Shown: positions 34,541 to 42,211, counted from the first letter of the stretch. The stretch: 49,925 bases of DNA from an uncultured Lachnospiraceae bacterium (GCA_947179245.1 CAMXBD010000004.1:1-49925); one strand, 5' to 3'. Program-made: numbers and translations. Notes: generated by a model from the sequence alone, not told the origin.

Positions 34541-35071
34541 TCAACCAAAAAGTTCCTTCAAAGCTTCCATATACAGTTCATGATCCCACCGATTTACTTC
34601 ATCAAGTCTCCCATACTCTCCGTATCCTTCCGTAGCTTGATATCCCCGGTATCCTGCCCGGATCGCCTGCGCAAAGACTGAAAGGCAGGTTCCTTCCAAA
34701 TACTCCAAATCACCATAACAAATCTGGTCAAACTGTTCCCTCATAAAATGCAGAAGTTCATCGTCTGAAATTTCATCCCGCATCTCATTTTTATATAAAT
34801 AAAAAATCTCCTGCAAGTTAACCAGCGTTTCTACATAATTACTCTGGTCTATAAAGTCTGAATCACAGAATTCATAAATAATCTTCGGCATGATTCCCTC
34901 GCCAAATTCCACTCTTCTTGATTCCCGCAATGCATGACTTCGCTCAGCTAAAATCAACTCTGCATCCTGCTTGCTCAAACTAAGCCCGTATTGTTCTGTA
35001 ATACGGTTTGTTTCAATCACTTTTGCCAGTTGATTCTGCTGCTGTAATAATACTATCCACTCTTGATTCAT
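34541..35071 (-). CDS. DUF6323 protein
   Basis: 176 residues from ATG 35071 (GGGGAGGG 7 bases upstream). Helical. YGLSLSKQDAELILAERSHAL and RRVEFGEGIMPKIIYEFCDS are the family marks. Partner of the DUF6179 gene behind it. No enzyme motif. Function unknown. Confidence 0.75.
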   Translation of the reverse strand: MNQEWIVLLQQQNQLAKVIETNRITEQYGLSLSKQDAELILAERSHALRESRRVEFGEGIMPKIIYEFCDSDFIDQSNYVETLVNLQEIFYLYKNEMRDEISDDELLHFMREQFDQICYGDLEYLEGTCLSVFAQAIRAGYRGYQATEGYGEYGRLDEVNRWDHELYMEALKELFG

Positions 35072-35120
35072 GCGCATCCCTCCCCGTTAAGTTCCCGCCT
35101 TCCTGCACCATTGCACTTTC

Positions 35121-35163
35121 CCGGCTTCACCCTATAGGCAGCAGAAGCCGGAAGTTGATTATA
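35121..35163 (-). promoter_or_regulatory. Possible promoter -10 and leader hairpin of the DUF6323/DUF6179 genes
   Basis: TATAAT on the minus strand at 35158-35163 with a weak TGGTAA 17 bp upstream, then an 8-bp stem CCGGCTTC/GAAGCCGG (35121-35128, 35144-35151) in the expected leader, without a T-run. Confidence 0.4.
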
Positions 35164-35267
35164 GCACCGTGCAAAAAGGCTTACCAGTCTTGAATTTGGT
35201 GCATTTTTGTGGTATTATGACAATGGAAAGAGGGAGCAGATTCTTAAGTTGCTGCCTCTCAATATTT

Positions 35268-36062
35268 TCACCTTCCAAGTCTCTGATAACATCGAAATAA
35301 GCAGAGCCACTGCACATACAATGTGAGACCATCTTCATGGGCATGCGGCAGTCCCGCCTGTTTAAGAGCAACTGCCACCTGTCTCTTGGTCAGCAGCCCG
35401 TTTTTCCCGCAGATGCCGTACTTCATAGTATGTTCAATAAACTTATGAAAAGCATAATATTCATTTCTGCTAAGATCAGCCTTTTCTTTTCTGCTAAAAT
35501 GTACAAGAACGGAATCCACTGACGGCATAGGATGAAAATCCTCTCTGCGAAAATGGTACACAGTCTTCATCTCCCACTCTACTTTCAGAAGCAGGGATTT
35601 CTGCGTTTCCCGCGGAACTCCCATAAATCTTTTTGCCGCCCCTTTCTCCATAATCAGCCAGATATCCGTAGGCATATTTGCCCCTCCAGTCAGTTTATCA
35701 ATGATCTGCGTAGTAATGAAATATGGTATGTTTGCAAATACTTTGTAATCTCCCCGCGCAGGAAGCTTGTAATTTAAGAAATCCCCATGGATCAGTTTCA
35801 GATTAGAATGTCGAGACAAACGCTCACCCGCACTCTCATACAGTCTGCGGTCTATCTCCACAGAATATATGCATCCCGCCTTCCCGCACAGTACTTCCGT
35901 CAGATGCCCCTTTCCGGTCCCGATCTCAAGAACGGTGTCGTTTTTGTTTAAACTGCTCAAACCAATAATTTTGTGTATCAGCTTTTTATTTGTTATAAAA
36001 TTCTGTGAGTCCGATAAATGTTTTGTATAGTCAGTTTTCTGATGTCTTTTACCTTTTTGCAT
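35268..36062 (-). CDS. erm: Erm-type 23S rRNA adenine-N6 methyltransferase
   Basis: 264 residues. SDSQNF (17-22) before the Rossmann fold, SAM motif EIGTGKGHLT (46-55), acidic strand end SVEID, GDFLNYKLP and the catalytic NIPYF (111-115) place it in the KsgA/Erm family. The N-terminus and NIPY form favour Erm, which methylates A2058 of 23S rRNA and gives macrolide-lincosamide-streptogramin B resistance, over KsgA. Ribosome site GAAGGAGG 6 bases upstream. The long leader with short ORFs and stacked terminators also fits an antibiotic-inducible gene. It does not match an allele I can name. Confidence 0.85.
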   Translation of the reverse strand: MQKGKRHQKTDYTKHLSDSQNFITNKKLIHKIIGLSSLNKNDTVLEIGTGKGHLTEVLCGKAGCIYSVEIDRRLYESAGERLSRHSNLKLIHGDFLNYKLPARGDYKVFANIPYFITTQIIDKLTGGANMPTDIWLIMEKGAAKRFMGVPRETQKSLLLKVEWEMKTVYHFRREDFHPMPSVDSVLVHFSRKEKADLSRNEYYAFHKFIEHTMKYGICGKNGLLTKRQVAVALKQAGLPHAHEDGLTLYVQWLCLFRCYQRLGR

Positions 36063-36124
36063 AGTGTGCCTCCTTCATTTTCCGTTGCCGTAACTTGTAC
36101 ATTAAGCCACATATCTGTTCCCGA

Positions 36125-36152
36125 AAAAAATCGTCGCCCGACAACGACGATT
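36125..36152 (-). terminator. Second leader terminator before erm
   Basis: On the minus strand AATCGTCG, 8-base loop, CGACGATT then TTTTT: a perfect 8-bp intrinsic terminator about 60 bp before the erm start. A smaller hairpin (AGAATGC/GCGTTCT) lies just ahead of it. Confidence 0.75.
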
Positions 36153-36183
36153 AAGAGAACGCTTCGCATTCTCCCTAAACAAT

Positions 36184-36309
36184 CTACGCTGCCGCAATTT
36201 TATGCACAATAAAAAAGCAGGTGACACTCCATAAACGGAATTTCCCTGCTAAAATACCAAAAGGCTGACAGCACAAACAAACCCTGTCACATCTATCTGA
36301 CAAACGCAT
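36184..36309 (-). CDS. Second possible leader peptide of erm
   Basis: 41 codons starting MRLSDRCDRVCLCC. It runs across both alternative hairpins of the attenuator, so ribosome stalling on it could choose between them. Ribosome site is weak (AAGAG). May be only a chance ORF; kept because its position is exactly where a regulatory ORF would act. Confidence 0.3.
   Translation of the reverse strand: MRLSDRCDRVCLCCQPFGILAGKFRLWSVTCFFIVHKIAAA
36211..36290 (-). promoter_or_regulatory. Attenuator-like alternative hairpins in the erm leader
   Basis: In RNA order: TGACAG/CTGTCA stem (36284-36289, 36266-36271), a competing GTGACA... partner (TGTCAC 36285-36290 with GTGACA 36221-36226 on the plus strand), then AGCAGG ... 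CCTGCT followed by TTTTTT (36211-36250), an intrinsic terminator. The GTGACA pairing and the AGCAGG terminator share bases, so they exclude each other, as in ribosome-controlled attenuation. Confidence 0.6.
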
Positions 36310-36354
36310 AATGTCTCTTTTATTCGCACGCAAAAAAATCCCATTTACATGAGA

Positions 36355-36423
36355 CTATTCAACTACTTTCTTATCTCCCCTGAATCCGGGTACGAGCGCA
36401 ACGAATAAATGCAGAGAACACAC
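36355..36423 (-). CDS. First possible leader peptide of erm
   Basis: 22 codons from GTG 36423, AAAGGTGG 5 bases upstream, sequence CSLHLFVALVPGFRGDKKVV(E). Short hydrophobic leader peptides ahead of erm and other ribosome-protection genes stall the ribosome when drug is bound. Position at the start of a 360-nt leader fits. The non-ATG start lowers certainty. Confidence 0.42.
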   Translation of the reverse strand: MCSLHLFVALVPGFRGDKKVVE

Positions 36424-36449
36424 GCAAGCCACCTTTCTATCTATATTTT

Positions 36450-36488
36450 ATTATAATAAACTTACCACAAATTAATGTGGGTTGTCAA
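36450..36488 (-). promoter_or_regulatory. Probable erm leader promoter region
   Basis: TTGACA (36483-36488) and TATAAT (36450-36455) lie on the minus strand but 27 bp apart, so they do not form one standard promoter. Between them CCACA/TGTGG (36466-36481) is a small palindrome. The true start point is uncertain. Confidence 0.3.
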
Positions 36489-36510
36489 TTTGCTTAATTT
36501 CATTTTTACA

Positions 36511-36915
36511 TCATTCCGTCTTACTAATATACTCCTCAGTTTTTTTGAGGAATCTTTCCACAAATTCGAGAAGTTCCTTCGTTTCTTCTTTATTTACAAT
36601 ATAAAAATCATCGTAATCAGAAGCATTTCTTATGCGATCAGCTTTAGCAATTTTTTGATAATCCTCTTTTGTAAAAGCAGTATTTTGGGGATGTATAAAC
36701 AGAAGATTAAACTGTGATACCGCACCATTATGTGTCTCTACATCCATCTGCTGTGTTGCCAGCAATGCTTTTATACATTTTTCAATTGCATAAAAAGCTC
36801 TATTGTTTGCGGATTTATAGCAATCCATATTCACCAGTTCTTTCGCTTCACAATACAATTCTTTTGCCCTGTCAAATCGTATCGAAATCAAAGCTTTATA
36901 ATGATTTTCATCCAT
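36511..36915 (-). CDS. HEPN domain toxin of MNT-HEPN pair
   Basis: 134 residues, helical. Segments SANNRAFYAIEKCIKALLA (35-53) and RNASDYDDF (96-104) are the HEPN pattern of the COG1895 group, whose RNase-like members carry an R-x4-6-H motif; here the position reads R-N-A-S-D-Y-D, so the usual RNase histidine is absent. Overlaps the MNT gene by 8 bp. In type VII TA systems the MNT partner AMPylates or otherwise modifies the HEPN protein to silence it. Confidence 0.82.
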   Translation of the reverse strand: MDENHYKALISIRFDRAKELYCEAKELVNMDCYKSANNRAFYAIEKCIKALLATQQMDVETHNGAVSQFNLLFIHPQNTAFTKEDYQKIAKADRIRNASDYDDFYIVNKEETKELLEFVERFLKKTEEYISKTE

Positions 36916-37270
36916 ACAATTTTACTCCTTCTGTCTCGATATTTTTAAAATATCCATACCAATTTTTTTTCTCCTCGAATTCATCATATGGAAGGAGTAC
37001 AAAATTTACGATTGCAAAATATTCTAATGCAAGTTCTGTTGCTACTTCATCAATTCTATCATTATATTTCCAAGAATCCGTCCGGCTGCCTCTGGTGAGA
37101 AGCGCTATATCCACATCAGAATGCTTTTTGAAGTCCCCTCTTGCGCATGAACCATACAGAATCATTTTTACAAGATCCTTTTCCATAAATGCTCTGATCA
37201 TATCAGGTACTTCTATCTTTATTTTTTCTATAATGTCACTACTCAATTCTATATTCTTCGATAATTCCAT
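36908..37270 (-). CDS. Minimal nucleotidyltransferase (MNT) antitoxin
   Basis: 120 residues from ATG 37270; an ATG 3 codons earlier lies only 2 bases from the GAGG site and is less likely. GSCARGDFKKHSDVDIALL (40-58) is the GSx10DxD nucleotidyltransferase motif with both metal aspartates. Paired with HEPN as a type VII toxin-antitoxin unit, expected to transfer nucleotides to its partner. Confidence 0.85.
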   Translation of the reverse strand: MELSKNIELSSDIIEKIKIEVPDMIRAFMEKDLVKMILYGSCARGDFKKHSDVDIALLTRGSRTDSWKYNDRIDEVATELALEYFAIVNFVLLPYDEFEEKKNWYGYFKNIETEGVKLYG

Positions 37271-37412
37271 CCAGCGCATTACCTCTGTTAATCTATATCA
37301 ACTTTTTTATTCCCAAATTTCTTTACCATAATTATAGTATGCACTTTCATAAAATACAATGGTTTTCACAAGTGTCGCATCTGTCCTGTAACCCAGATAA
37401 ACACTATCTCTT

Positions 37413-38378
37413 TTAATCTATCTCAACTGCAACCGCGCTTTGTATCCTCTTCAACAAAACACCAATCCCCACCACAAGTACAATTGTCACTGCAAGACCA
37501 CCTTCCGGTCCAAAAGCGCCGCCGTTTATGACATCTCTGTTGTCCACAAGACTGCTTTGGAATATGGAACACTCTGTAACCATACCGCTCACCCTGAGTC
37601 CCCAGAAATTTCCCTGCACGAGATTCCAGACACTGTGAAATGCGGCAACTCCCCAGATGCTTCCCCGTTCGATAAAATACAAAGATGCAAACACGCCGTA
37701 GAGCACCAAATTGATAAATGCCAACACACTGATTCCATTATTCAATAAATGAAGCGCCGCAAATATCAATGCATTTGACAATATTGCGACCCACATGGAA
37801 TATCGTCTGCCAATCGATACCATAAGATATCCACGGCAGATCACTTCTTCGCTCATCCCCTGAAGCATAAACCCTATTGCATAAAGTACAAACATTCCAA
37901 TACTGAAAGTACTCGAAACACCATTAATTTTTAGCGCACCTGTCAATACGCAGATCAGTACAGCCGCCGAAAAAAGAGCAAATCCCATACCTAATCCGAC
38001 AAGATAATCCTTTCCCGCTCTCGGCTTTGCAAATCCAACCGATTCCAATTTTCTTTTCTGGATAAAACGGCAAAAAGCAATCGTGACCGCCGTCATACCA
38101 ATCGTAGCAACTAACGACACAACCATATAGATATCCGAACTACCGATCGCTGCCGCTGCCGCCGTTGCCGCTTCTATATCTCCCGCTTCTGCTGCCATCC
38201 GATACGCTGTACTTTGCGAAAGAATCAATAGCTCCGCCGGTATCATACACAAGACCTGTGCGATACTGCCAACAAGAAACACTGCAACGAAAACCAAAAT
38301 TTCCAGAAACCAGTTCATGCCCTTCTGCCGTTCTTGTGCATTCAAAACTACTTCCGGTTTTTGTATTTGCAACTCCAT
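37413..38378 (-). CDS. CPBP family intramembrane metalloprotease
   Basis: 321 residues, about eight helices. The catalytic motifs of the CAAX-protease/bacteriocin-processing (Abi) family are intact: SEEVICRGYLM (E177-E178, R182), FAALHLL (H210) and FHSVWN. Such proteases process prenylated or peptide substrates and in Gram-positives often give bacteriocin immunity. Divergent from the XRE pair, 208 bp away, across a region with operator-like repeats. Confidence 0.88.
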   Translation of the reverse strand: MELQIQKPEVVLNAQERQKGMNWFLEILVFVAVFLVGSIAQVLCMIPAELLILSQSTAYRMAAEAGDIEAATAAAAAIGSSDIYMVVSLVATIGMTAVTIAFCRFIQKRKLESVGFAKPRAGKDYLVGLGMGFALFSAAVLICVLTGALKINGVSSTFSIGMFVLYAIGFMLQGMSEEVICRGYLMVSIGRRYSMWVAILSNALIFAALHLLNNGISVLAFINLVLYGVFASLYFIERGSIWGVAAFHSVWNLVQGNFWGLRVSGMVTECSIFQSSLVDNRDVINGGAFGPEGGLAVTIVLVVGIGVLLKRIQSAVAVEID

Positions 38379-38490
38379 AATAATCTCCCCTCTTATTTTC
38401 TGTTTCTATTTTATGTACTACTCAATTATAAAAGAAATTATTTCTTTTGGCAAATCAGCAGCTTGCTCTATATTTTGTTGTGATACCCCC

Positions 38491-38526
38491 TTGTATACCA
38501 CTTATTATATACTTTTGCGTATACAA
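38491..38526. promoter_or_regulatory. Inverted repeat between CPBP gene and XRE genes
   Basis: TTGTATAC (38491-38498) and GTATACAA (38519-38526), a perfect 8-bp inverted pair 20 bp apart, beside TTGTTGTG and AACAAC repeats. Likely operator for the XRE proteins encoded next to it. Confidence 0.5.
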
Positions 38527-38586
38527 TTTTTTGTTGTGTGATAATACCTATAACAACGAACTATGCAATATAACGAGGTATGATAC

Positions 38587-38931
38587 ATGAAAGAATTGCG
38601 CGAAAAAATCCGAGAGCTACGCGAGGATCGCGATATAAAACAAAAGACGATTGCCGACTATTTGGGTGTCTCCCAGCAGACATATTCTAATTATGAAAAC
38701 GGTTATCGCGAAATTCCCACATGGGTAGTCACCGACTTGGCTAAATACTATAAGGTCAGCACAGATTATCTTCTCGGTGCAGAAACCGGTTATCTCGGCA
38801 GTACCAACCTTAAGAAACTTTATCTGGAAAATATCACGATGCATGACGTGATGTATGATATTCAGAAATTAAAGCGAAATGAGCGGAAAGATCTGGTCAA
38901 ATATATCCGTTACCTAAAGAGTCTCGAATAG
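38587..38931 (+). CDS. XRE family regulator, copy 1
   Basis: 114 residues. Complete Cro/C1-type HTH (KTIADYLGVSQQTYSNYENG) with the YKVSTDYLLG end typical of Firmicutes XRE proteins, then a helical tail (MHDVMYDIQKLKRNERKDL). About 73 percent identical to the next gene, so a tandem duplication. Likely controls itself and the CPBP genes. Confidence 0.92.
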   Translation: MKELREKIRELREDRDIKQKTIADYLGVSQQTYSNYENGYREIPTWVVTDLAKYYKVSTDYLLGAETGYLGSTNLKKLYLENITMHDVMYDIQKLKRNERKDLVKYIRYLKSLE

Positions 38932-38945
38932 AATGGAGCTTATGT

Positions 38946-39296
38946 ATGAAAGAACTACGCGATCTGATACGCGATCTAAGAGAAGATCATGATTTGAAAC
39001 AAAGAGCAGTTGCATCCTATCTGGGCGTCTCCCAACAGACATATTCCAATTATGAAAACGGACGCCGCGAGATTCCCACATGGGTCGTTGCGGCTTTAGC
39101 CAAATACTACAAAATCAGCACTGATTACCTCTTAGGTGCAGATTCCGGCTACCTTGGCAACACGAACCTTAAGAACCCGTATCTGGATGATATCACACTG
39201 CACGATATCATGTATGATATTCAGAAACTCAAACCACGTGAAAGAAGAGATCTGCTTAGATATCTCCAATATTTGAAACAACTCAGTAAGTCATGA
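38946..39296 (+). CDS. XRE family regulator, copy 2
   Basis: 116 residues, 14 bp after copy 1 and colinear with it along its whole length. Differences gather in the first helix and the tail; the recognition helix (SQQTYSNYENG) is the same, so both copies should read similar operators. Its last codons form half of a 14-bp palindrome shared with the end of the convergent CPBP gene. Confidence 0.92.
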   Translation: MKELRDLIRDLREDHDLKQRAVASYLGVSQQTYSNYENGRREIPTWVVAALAKYYKISTDYLLGADSGYLGNTNLKNPYLDDITLHDIMYDIQKLKPRERRDLLRYLQYLKQLSKS

Positions 39297-39324
39297 ATGC
39301 CGAATAACTGTTCATGACTTACTG
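39284..39324. terminator. Perfect 14-bp inverted repeat between convergent genes
   Basis: CAGTAAGTCATGAA (39284-39297) and its exact complement (39311-39324), 13-base loop, spanning both stop codons. No T-run on either strand, so a weak bidirectional terminator or RNA-end stabiliser. Confidence 0.5.
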
Positions 39325-40119
39325 GCGTATCATGTCTGTCCCCTTTTTACAAAACCACACCATAACCACAATCGAAACCACCGCCGCTGCCAATGCAAGG
39401 ACAGCCCTCACTCCGAATTTCACTTCCGGTATAAACTGCATAACGAAATCCGGAAGGTTTGCGAACGCATGTGCAATAACAGCCGCGTACAAAGATTTTG
39501 TTTTCACAAAAACAATGCCAAAGCAAATCCCCATCAACGTCGCACCTAAAGCAAGCACCGCGCCGCCTGCCGGCAGATGTGCAATTCCAAAAACAGCCGC
39601 GCTTATAAATACAGCGGCCCCGTCGGGAAAACTTAGTTTCAATTTATTCAACATGATTCCGCGGCACAGCACTTCTTCCATGACCGGCTGTGCAAATAGC
39701 AGCATAAACACCATCATCACACCGCCAAGTCCCGGAATCATACCGGAATAGAAATTAACGCTTTTGCCAATCTGCTCTGCATTGTCAAAAGACAGGTCAT
39801 ATGTAATAAATGCCCATGCAAGTGAGAGTAAAAACGCTGCCAGTGCCGGGTAAATGTATAGTCCTGCTTTGAGCGGCGCCATGCTCCACTCTTCTCTTAT
39901 ATCTTTCTTGCGAATCTTGTTAAATAAGATAAAAAGTGCAATCGTAAGCACGTTAGACACAAGCGTTATAAGCAGGAGATGGTTCATACTGAAATCAATC
40001 AGACCGTTCTGATCCTGAATCCCCGACACGGTGCCAATCATCATAAACGCCATTTGTACTATAAGCTGAAATATAAAATATAACACAAAATAAAGTAGTG
40101 CCTGCACAACATTTTTCAT
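39319..40119 (-). CDS. Second CPBP family intramembrane metalloprotease
   Basis: 266 residues from ATG 40119 (AGGAG 10 bases upstream). EEVLCRG, FGIAHLPAGG and AVIAHAFAN give the catalytic set. Related to but well diverged from the protein at 37413-38378. Convergent with XRE copy 2. Its promoter carries two CAGCTCAATTT repeats. Confidence 0.88.
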   Translation of the reverse strand: MKNVVQALLYFVLYFIFQLIVQMAFMMIGTVSGIQDQNGLIDFSMNHLLLITLVSNVLTIALFILFNKIRKKDIREEWSMAPLKAGLYIYPALAAFLLSLAWAFITYDLSFDNAEQIGKSVNFYSGMIPGLGGVMMVFMLLFAQPVMEEVLCRGIMLNKLKLSFPDGAAVFISAAVFGIAHLPAGGAVLALGATLMGICFGIVFVKTKSLYAAVIAHAFANLPDFVMQFIPEVKFGVRAVLALAAAVVSIVVMVWFCKKGTDMIRQ

Positions 40120-40212
40120 ATTCTTCTGTCTCCTATGGTTTGCGATTCTCTTACCTCTCAAATATGCGCTTACGCACAGATGTGGCTCCCTTTCGAGACA
40201 CTTCTACAGATG

Positions 40213-40267
40213 CAGCTCAATTTGGCATCATATCTGTTATTATAGCACAGCTCAATTTATTCCACAA
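40213..40267 (-). promoter_or_regulatory. Promoter with paired direct repeats upstream of the second CPBP gene
   Basis: On the minus strand TTGTGG (40262-40267), 17 bp, TATAAT (40239-40244). CAGCTCAATTT occurs in the spacer (40248-40258) and again just after the start (40213-40223). The layout suggests repression. Confidence 0.5.
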
Positions 40268-40292
40268 AAATTATATTATTTTTCAAAAAGTG

Positions 40293-40323
40293 TTGACTTC
40301 AACGTAACGTGATACTGTATTCT
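40293..40323 (+). promoter_or_regulatory. MerR-type 19-bp-spacer promoter
   Basis: TTGACT, 19 bp, TATTCT, with ACGTAACGT in the spacer. MerR activators twist such over-long spacers into an active form. The promoter of the second MerR gene has the same plan. Confidence 0.65.
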
Positions 40324-40412
40324 TTAATTGCGGGAACAGAAAAGATATCTGCCGGCATTTCTATCCTGTTTCTCCGTCAATAGAAAAAGCCAAGTGAAAG
40401 GAGCCGGACACG

Positions 40413-41300
40413 ATGCAATCTATCAGCCAAGTTGCCAAGCTAACAGGCATCAGCACGCGCACATTGCAATACTATGACGAGATCGGGCTGCTGAAACCAA
40501 GTAAATTAACTCAATCGGGCTATCGCCTGTACGATGATGAAGCCTTGCAAACCTTACAGCAGATACTATTCTTCAAAGAATTAGGTTTCAGGTTGAAAGA
40601 TATCAAGATGATACTGAACGCTCCCGATTTTGACAGGATTGCCGCTTTTAAAAAGCAAAAAGAGCTGCTCTTGTTAAGACGCAATCGGACGGACAGACTA
40701 ATCCGACTCCTTGACCGCTTAGAAAAAGGAGAGCAATGTATGAGTTTTAAAGAGTTTGACCTGTCCGATTATATCAAAGCGCTGGAAGATTTTAAAAAGC
40801 GAAGCAGTGACGATGTAATCAGACATTGGGGCAGTATCGAAAATTATGATATGTTTATGCAGAAGATTAAGGACGATGAAGAACTTGTAGCCAGACTTGC
40901 CATCAAACAATTCGGAAGCGTAGAAAAATATACCGAAGCCATGAAGTATAATTTGGAACACTTTTCAGAGATTATGGACAGATGGCAGTCTCAAATTCCG
41001 GAGGAAATAAAGCAAAATGATTTGTTCCTAAAACTGGCTTCCCATAAGGAGAAAGAAGTTTCTTCTGACGAAGTACAGCACGTTGTCAAGGAAATCATCG
41101 CTTTTGCACAGGGCAATGCCACATCGGAATTGTGCGGAAATCAAGACGGTTATTGTAACATGATTATAGACCTCTATTCCAATGATTATCTGAAAGCTGT
41201 GACAGATAGCAAATATGGTGAAGGCTCCTGTGATTATATTGTAGAGGCGTTTCAGTATTACATTATGAATGTTGATACAAGAGCCGATATTGATAAGTAG
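40413..41300 (+). CDS. MerR family regulator, TipA type, copy 1
   Basis: 295 residues. MerR winged helix (SISQVAKLTGISTRTLQYYDEIGLLKP, in parts), a dimer coiled coil (about 75-110), then a TipAS-like ligand domain with repeated Y-x-x-F/M and LA-x-x-Q-FG patterns. TipA-type proteins bind drugs or other ligands and activate export or binding genes. Ribosome site AAAGGAG 9 bases upstream. Confidence 0.9.
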   Translation: MQSISQVAKLTGISTRTLQYYDEIGLLKPSKLTQSGYRLYDDEALQTLQQILFFKELGFRLKDIKMILNAPDFDRIAAFKKQKELLLLRRNRTDRLIRLLDRLEKGEQCMSFKEFDLSDYIKALEDFKKRSSDDVIRHWGSIENYDMFMQKIKDDEELVARLAIKQFGSVEKYTEAMKYNLEHFSEIMDRWQSQIPEEIKQNDLFLKLASHKEKEVSSDEVQHVVKEIIAFAQGNATSELCGNQDGYCNMIIDLYSNDYLKAVTDSKYGEGSCDYIVEAFQYYIMNVDTRADIDK

Positions 41301-41316
41301 AAAGGATGTATTTTAA

Positions 41317-41385
41317 ATGAGTAGTGCAGTAAAAGATATTGCCAAAAACGGCACTATTCCCCATAGCGCTATTAATTGGGACTGA
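41317..41385 (+). CDS. 22-residue ORF behind MerR copy 1
   Basis: Begins MSSAVKDIAKNGTIPHS, ends INWD, with AAAGGA about 10 bases upstream and only 16 bp after the regulator stop. Not recognised. It could be a real small peptide or the leftover start of a lost MerR target gene. Confidence 0.3.
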   Translation: MSSAVKDIAKNGTIPHSAINWD

Positions 41386-41421
41386 TAAAGACGGTCTATT
41401 ATGAACTCAAAATTATTTTTT

Positions 41422-41443
41422 TACCCCGCCAAAAGGCGGGGTA
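41422..41443 (+). terminator. Intrinsic terminator between convergent MerR genes
   Basis: ACCCCGCC, AAAA loop, GGCGGGGT: a GC-rich 8-bp stem (9-10 bp with the flanking TA) followed by ATTTAATT. Serves MerR copy 1 and perhaps both directions. Confidence 0.7.
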
Positions 41444-41455
41444 TTTAATTCAGGC

Positions 41456-42187
41456 TTAATGCCCAGAGGAATAAATCTTAATCGCCTCAGCCGTAAACTT
41501 CGCAGTTCCCTCGCCGCCGGCGCGATCAATATTGTCGGTAAATTCCCCACAGTCGGCATACATCTGCCCAAGGCTCGCAAGGATATCATTAGAGCATTGA
41601 TAGAAATGCTCCGTAATATAGTCCTGCAGTTTCTTCACAAGATTTTGAGCATCGGCAGATTCCGGTGCGGTATCCTTTAACTTCCCGAAGTCTGCAAATA
41701 TCTGCATAAATTCTTCCATTACAGAATGCTCTTCTTCTTTGCTTATGCCTGCTGCCTTTTTCTCAAATTCCTGATACTCAGCAGTTTTGCCCCACTGTTT
41801 CTTTGCCCTCTTTGCATATTCATCGATTTTTTGCGTATCAAATACTGAAAAATCCATCGTTTTCACTCCTTCACATTGTATTCTACGGGCAAAGTCGATC
41901 AAATTTTCCAGATGTTCTTTTTTCATTGTAAGCAATGTAATTTGTTGCTCCAATGCCTTATTTCTGTCAAAATCCGGTCCGGATAATATTGTTTTGATCT
42001 CCTTTAGCGGAAATTCCAATTCACGAAACAGTAAAATCTGCTGCAGCTTTTCCATAGCTGTATCGTCATACAGCCGGTAACCGGACTCTGTGTACTCAGT
42101 CGGTTTCAAAAGTCCGATCTTGTCGTAATATTGCAGAGCGCGTATACTCACTCCGGTCAATTTACTTACTTCATTTACTGTCATCAT
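41456..42187 (-). CDS. MerR family regulator, TipA type, copy 2
   Basis: 243 residues from ATG 42187, GGGAGGG 7 bases upstream; the longer frame begins inside the promoter -10. MerR HTH (VNEVSKLTGVSIRALQYYDKIGLLKP, in parts), coiled coil, then a shorter TipAS-like domain (QKIDEYAKRAKKQWGKTAEY). It shares the first 90 residues closely with copy 1. Convergent with it. Confidence 0.9.
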   Translation of the reverse strand: MMTVNEVSKLTGVSIRALQYYDKIGLLKPTEYTESGYRLYDDTAMEKLQQILLFRELEFPLKEIKTILSGPDFDRNKALEQQITLLTMKKEHLENLIDFARRIQCEGVKTMDFSVFDTQKIDEYAKRAKKQWGKTAEYQEFEKKAAGISKEEEHSVMEEFMQIFADFGKLKDTAPESADAQNLVKKLQDYITEHFYQCSNDILASLGQMYADCGEFTDNIDRAGGEGTAKFTAEAIKIYSSGH

Positions 42188-42211
42188 CGTCATTCCCTCC
42201 CGTGTAAACAT

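Noticed and set aside
36714-37331. 205-codon plus-strand ORF
   Set aside because: Lies fully opposite the MNT-HEPN pair, which has clear motifs; its composition is that of a shadow frame.
38587-39296. Assembly duplication of one XRE gene
   Set aside because: The copies differ at about 27 percent of residues, so this is a real, old duplication.
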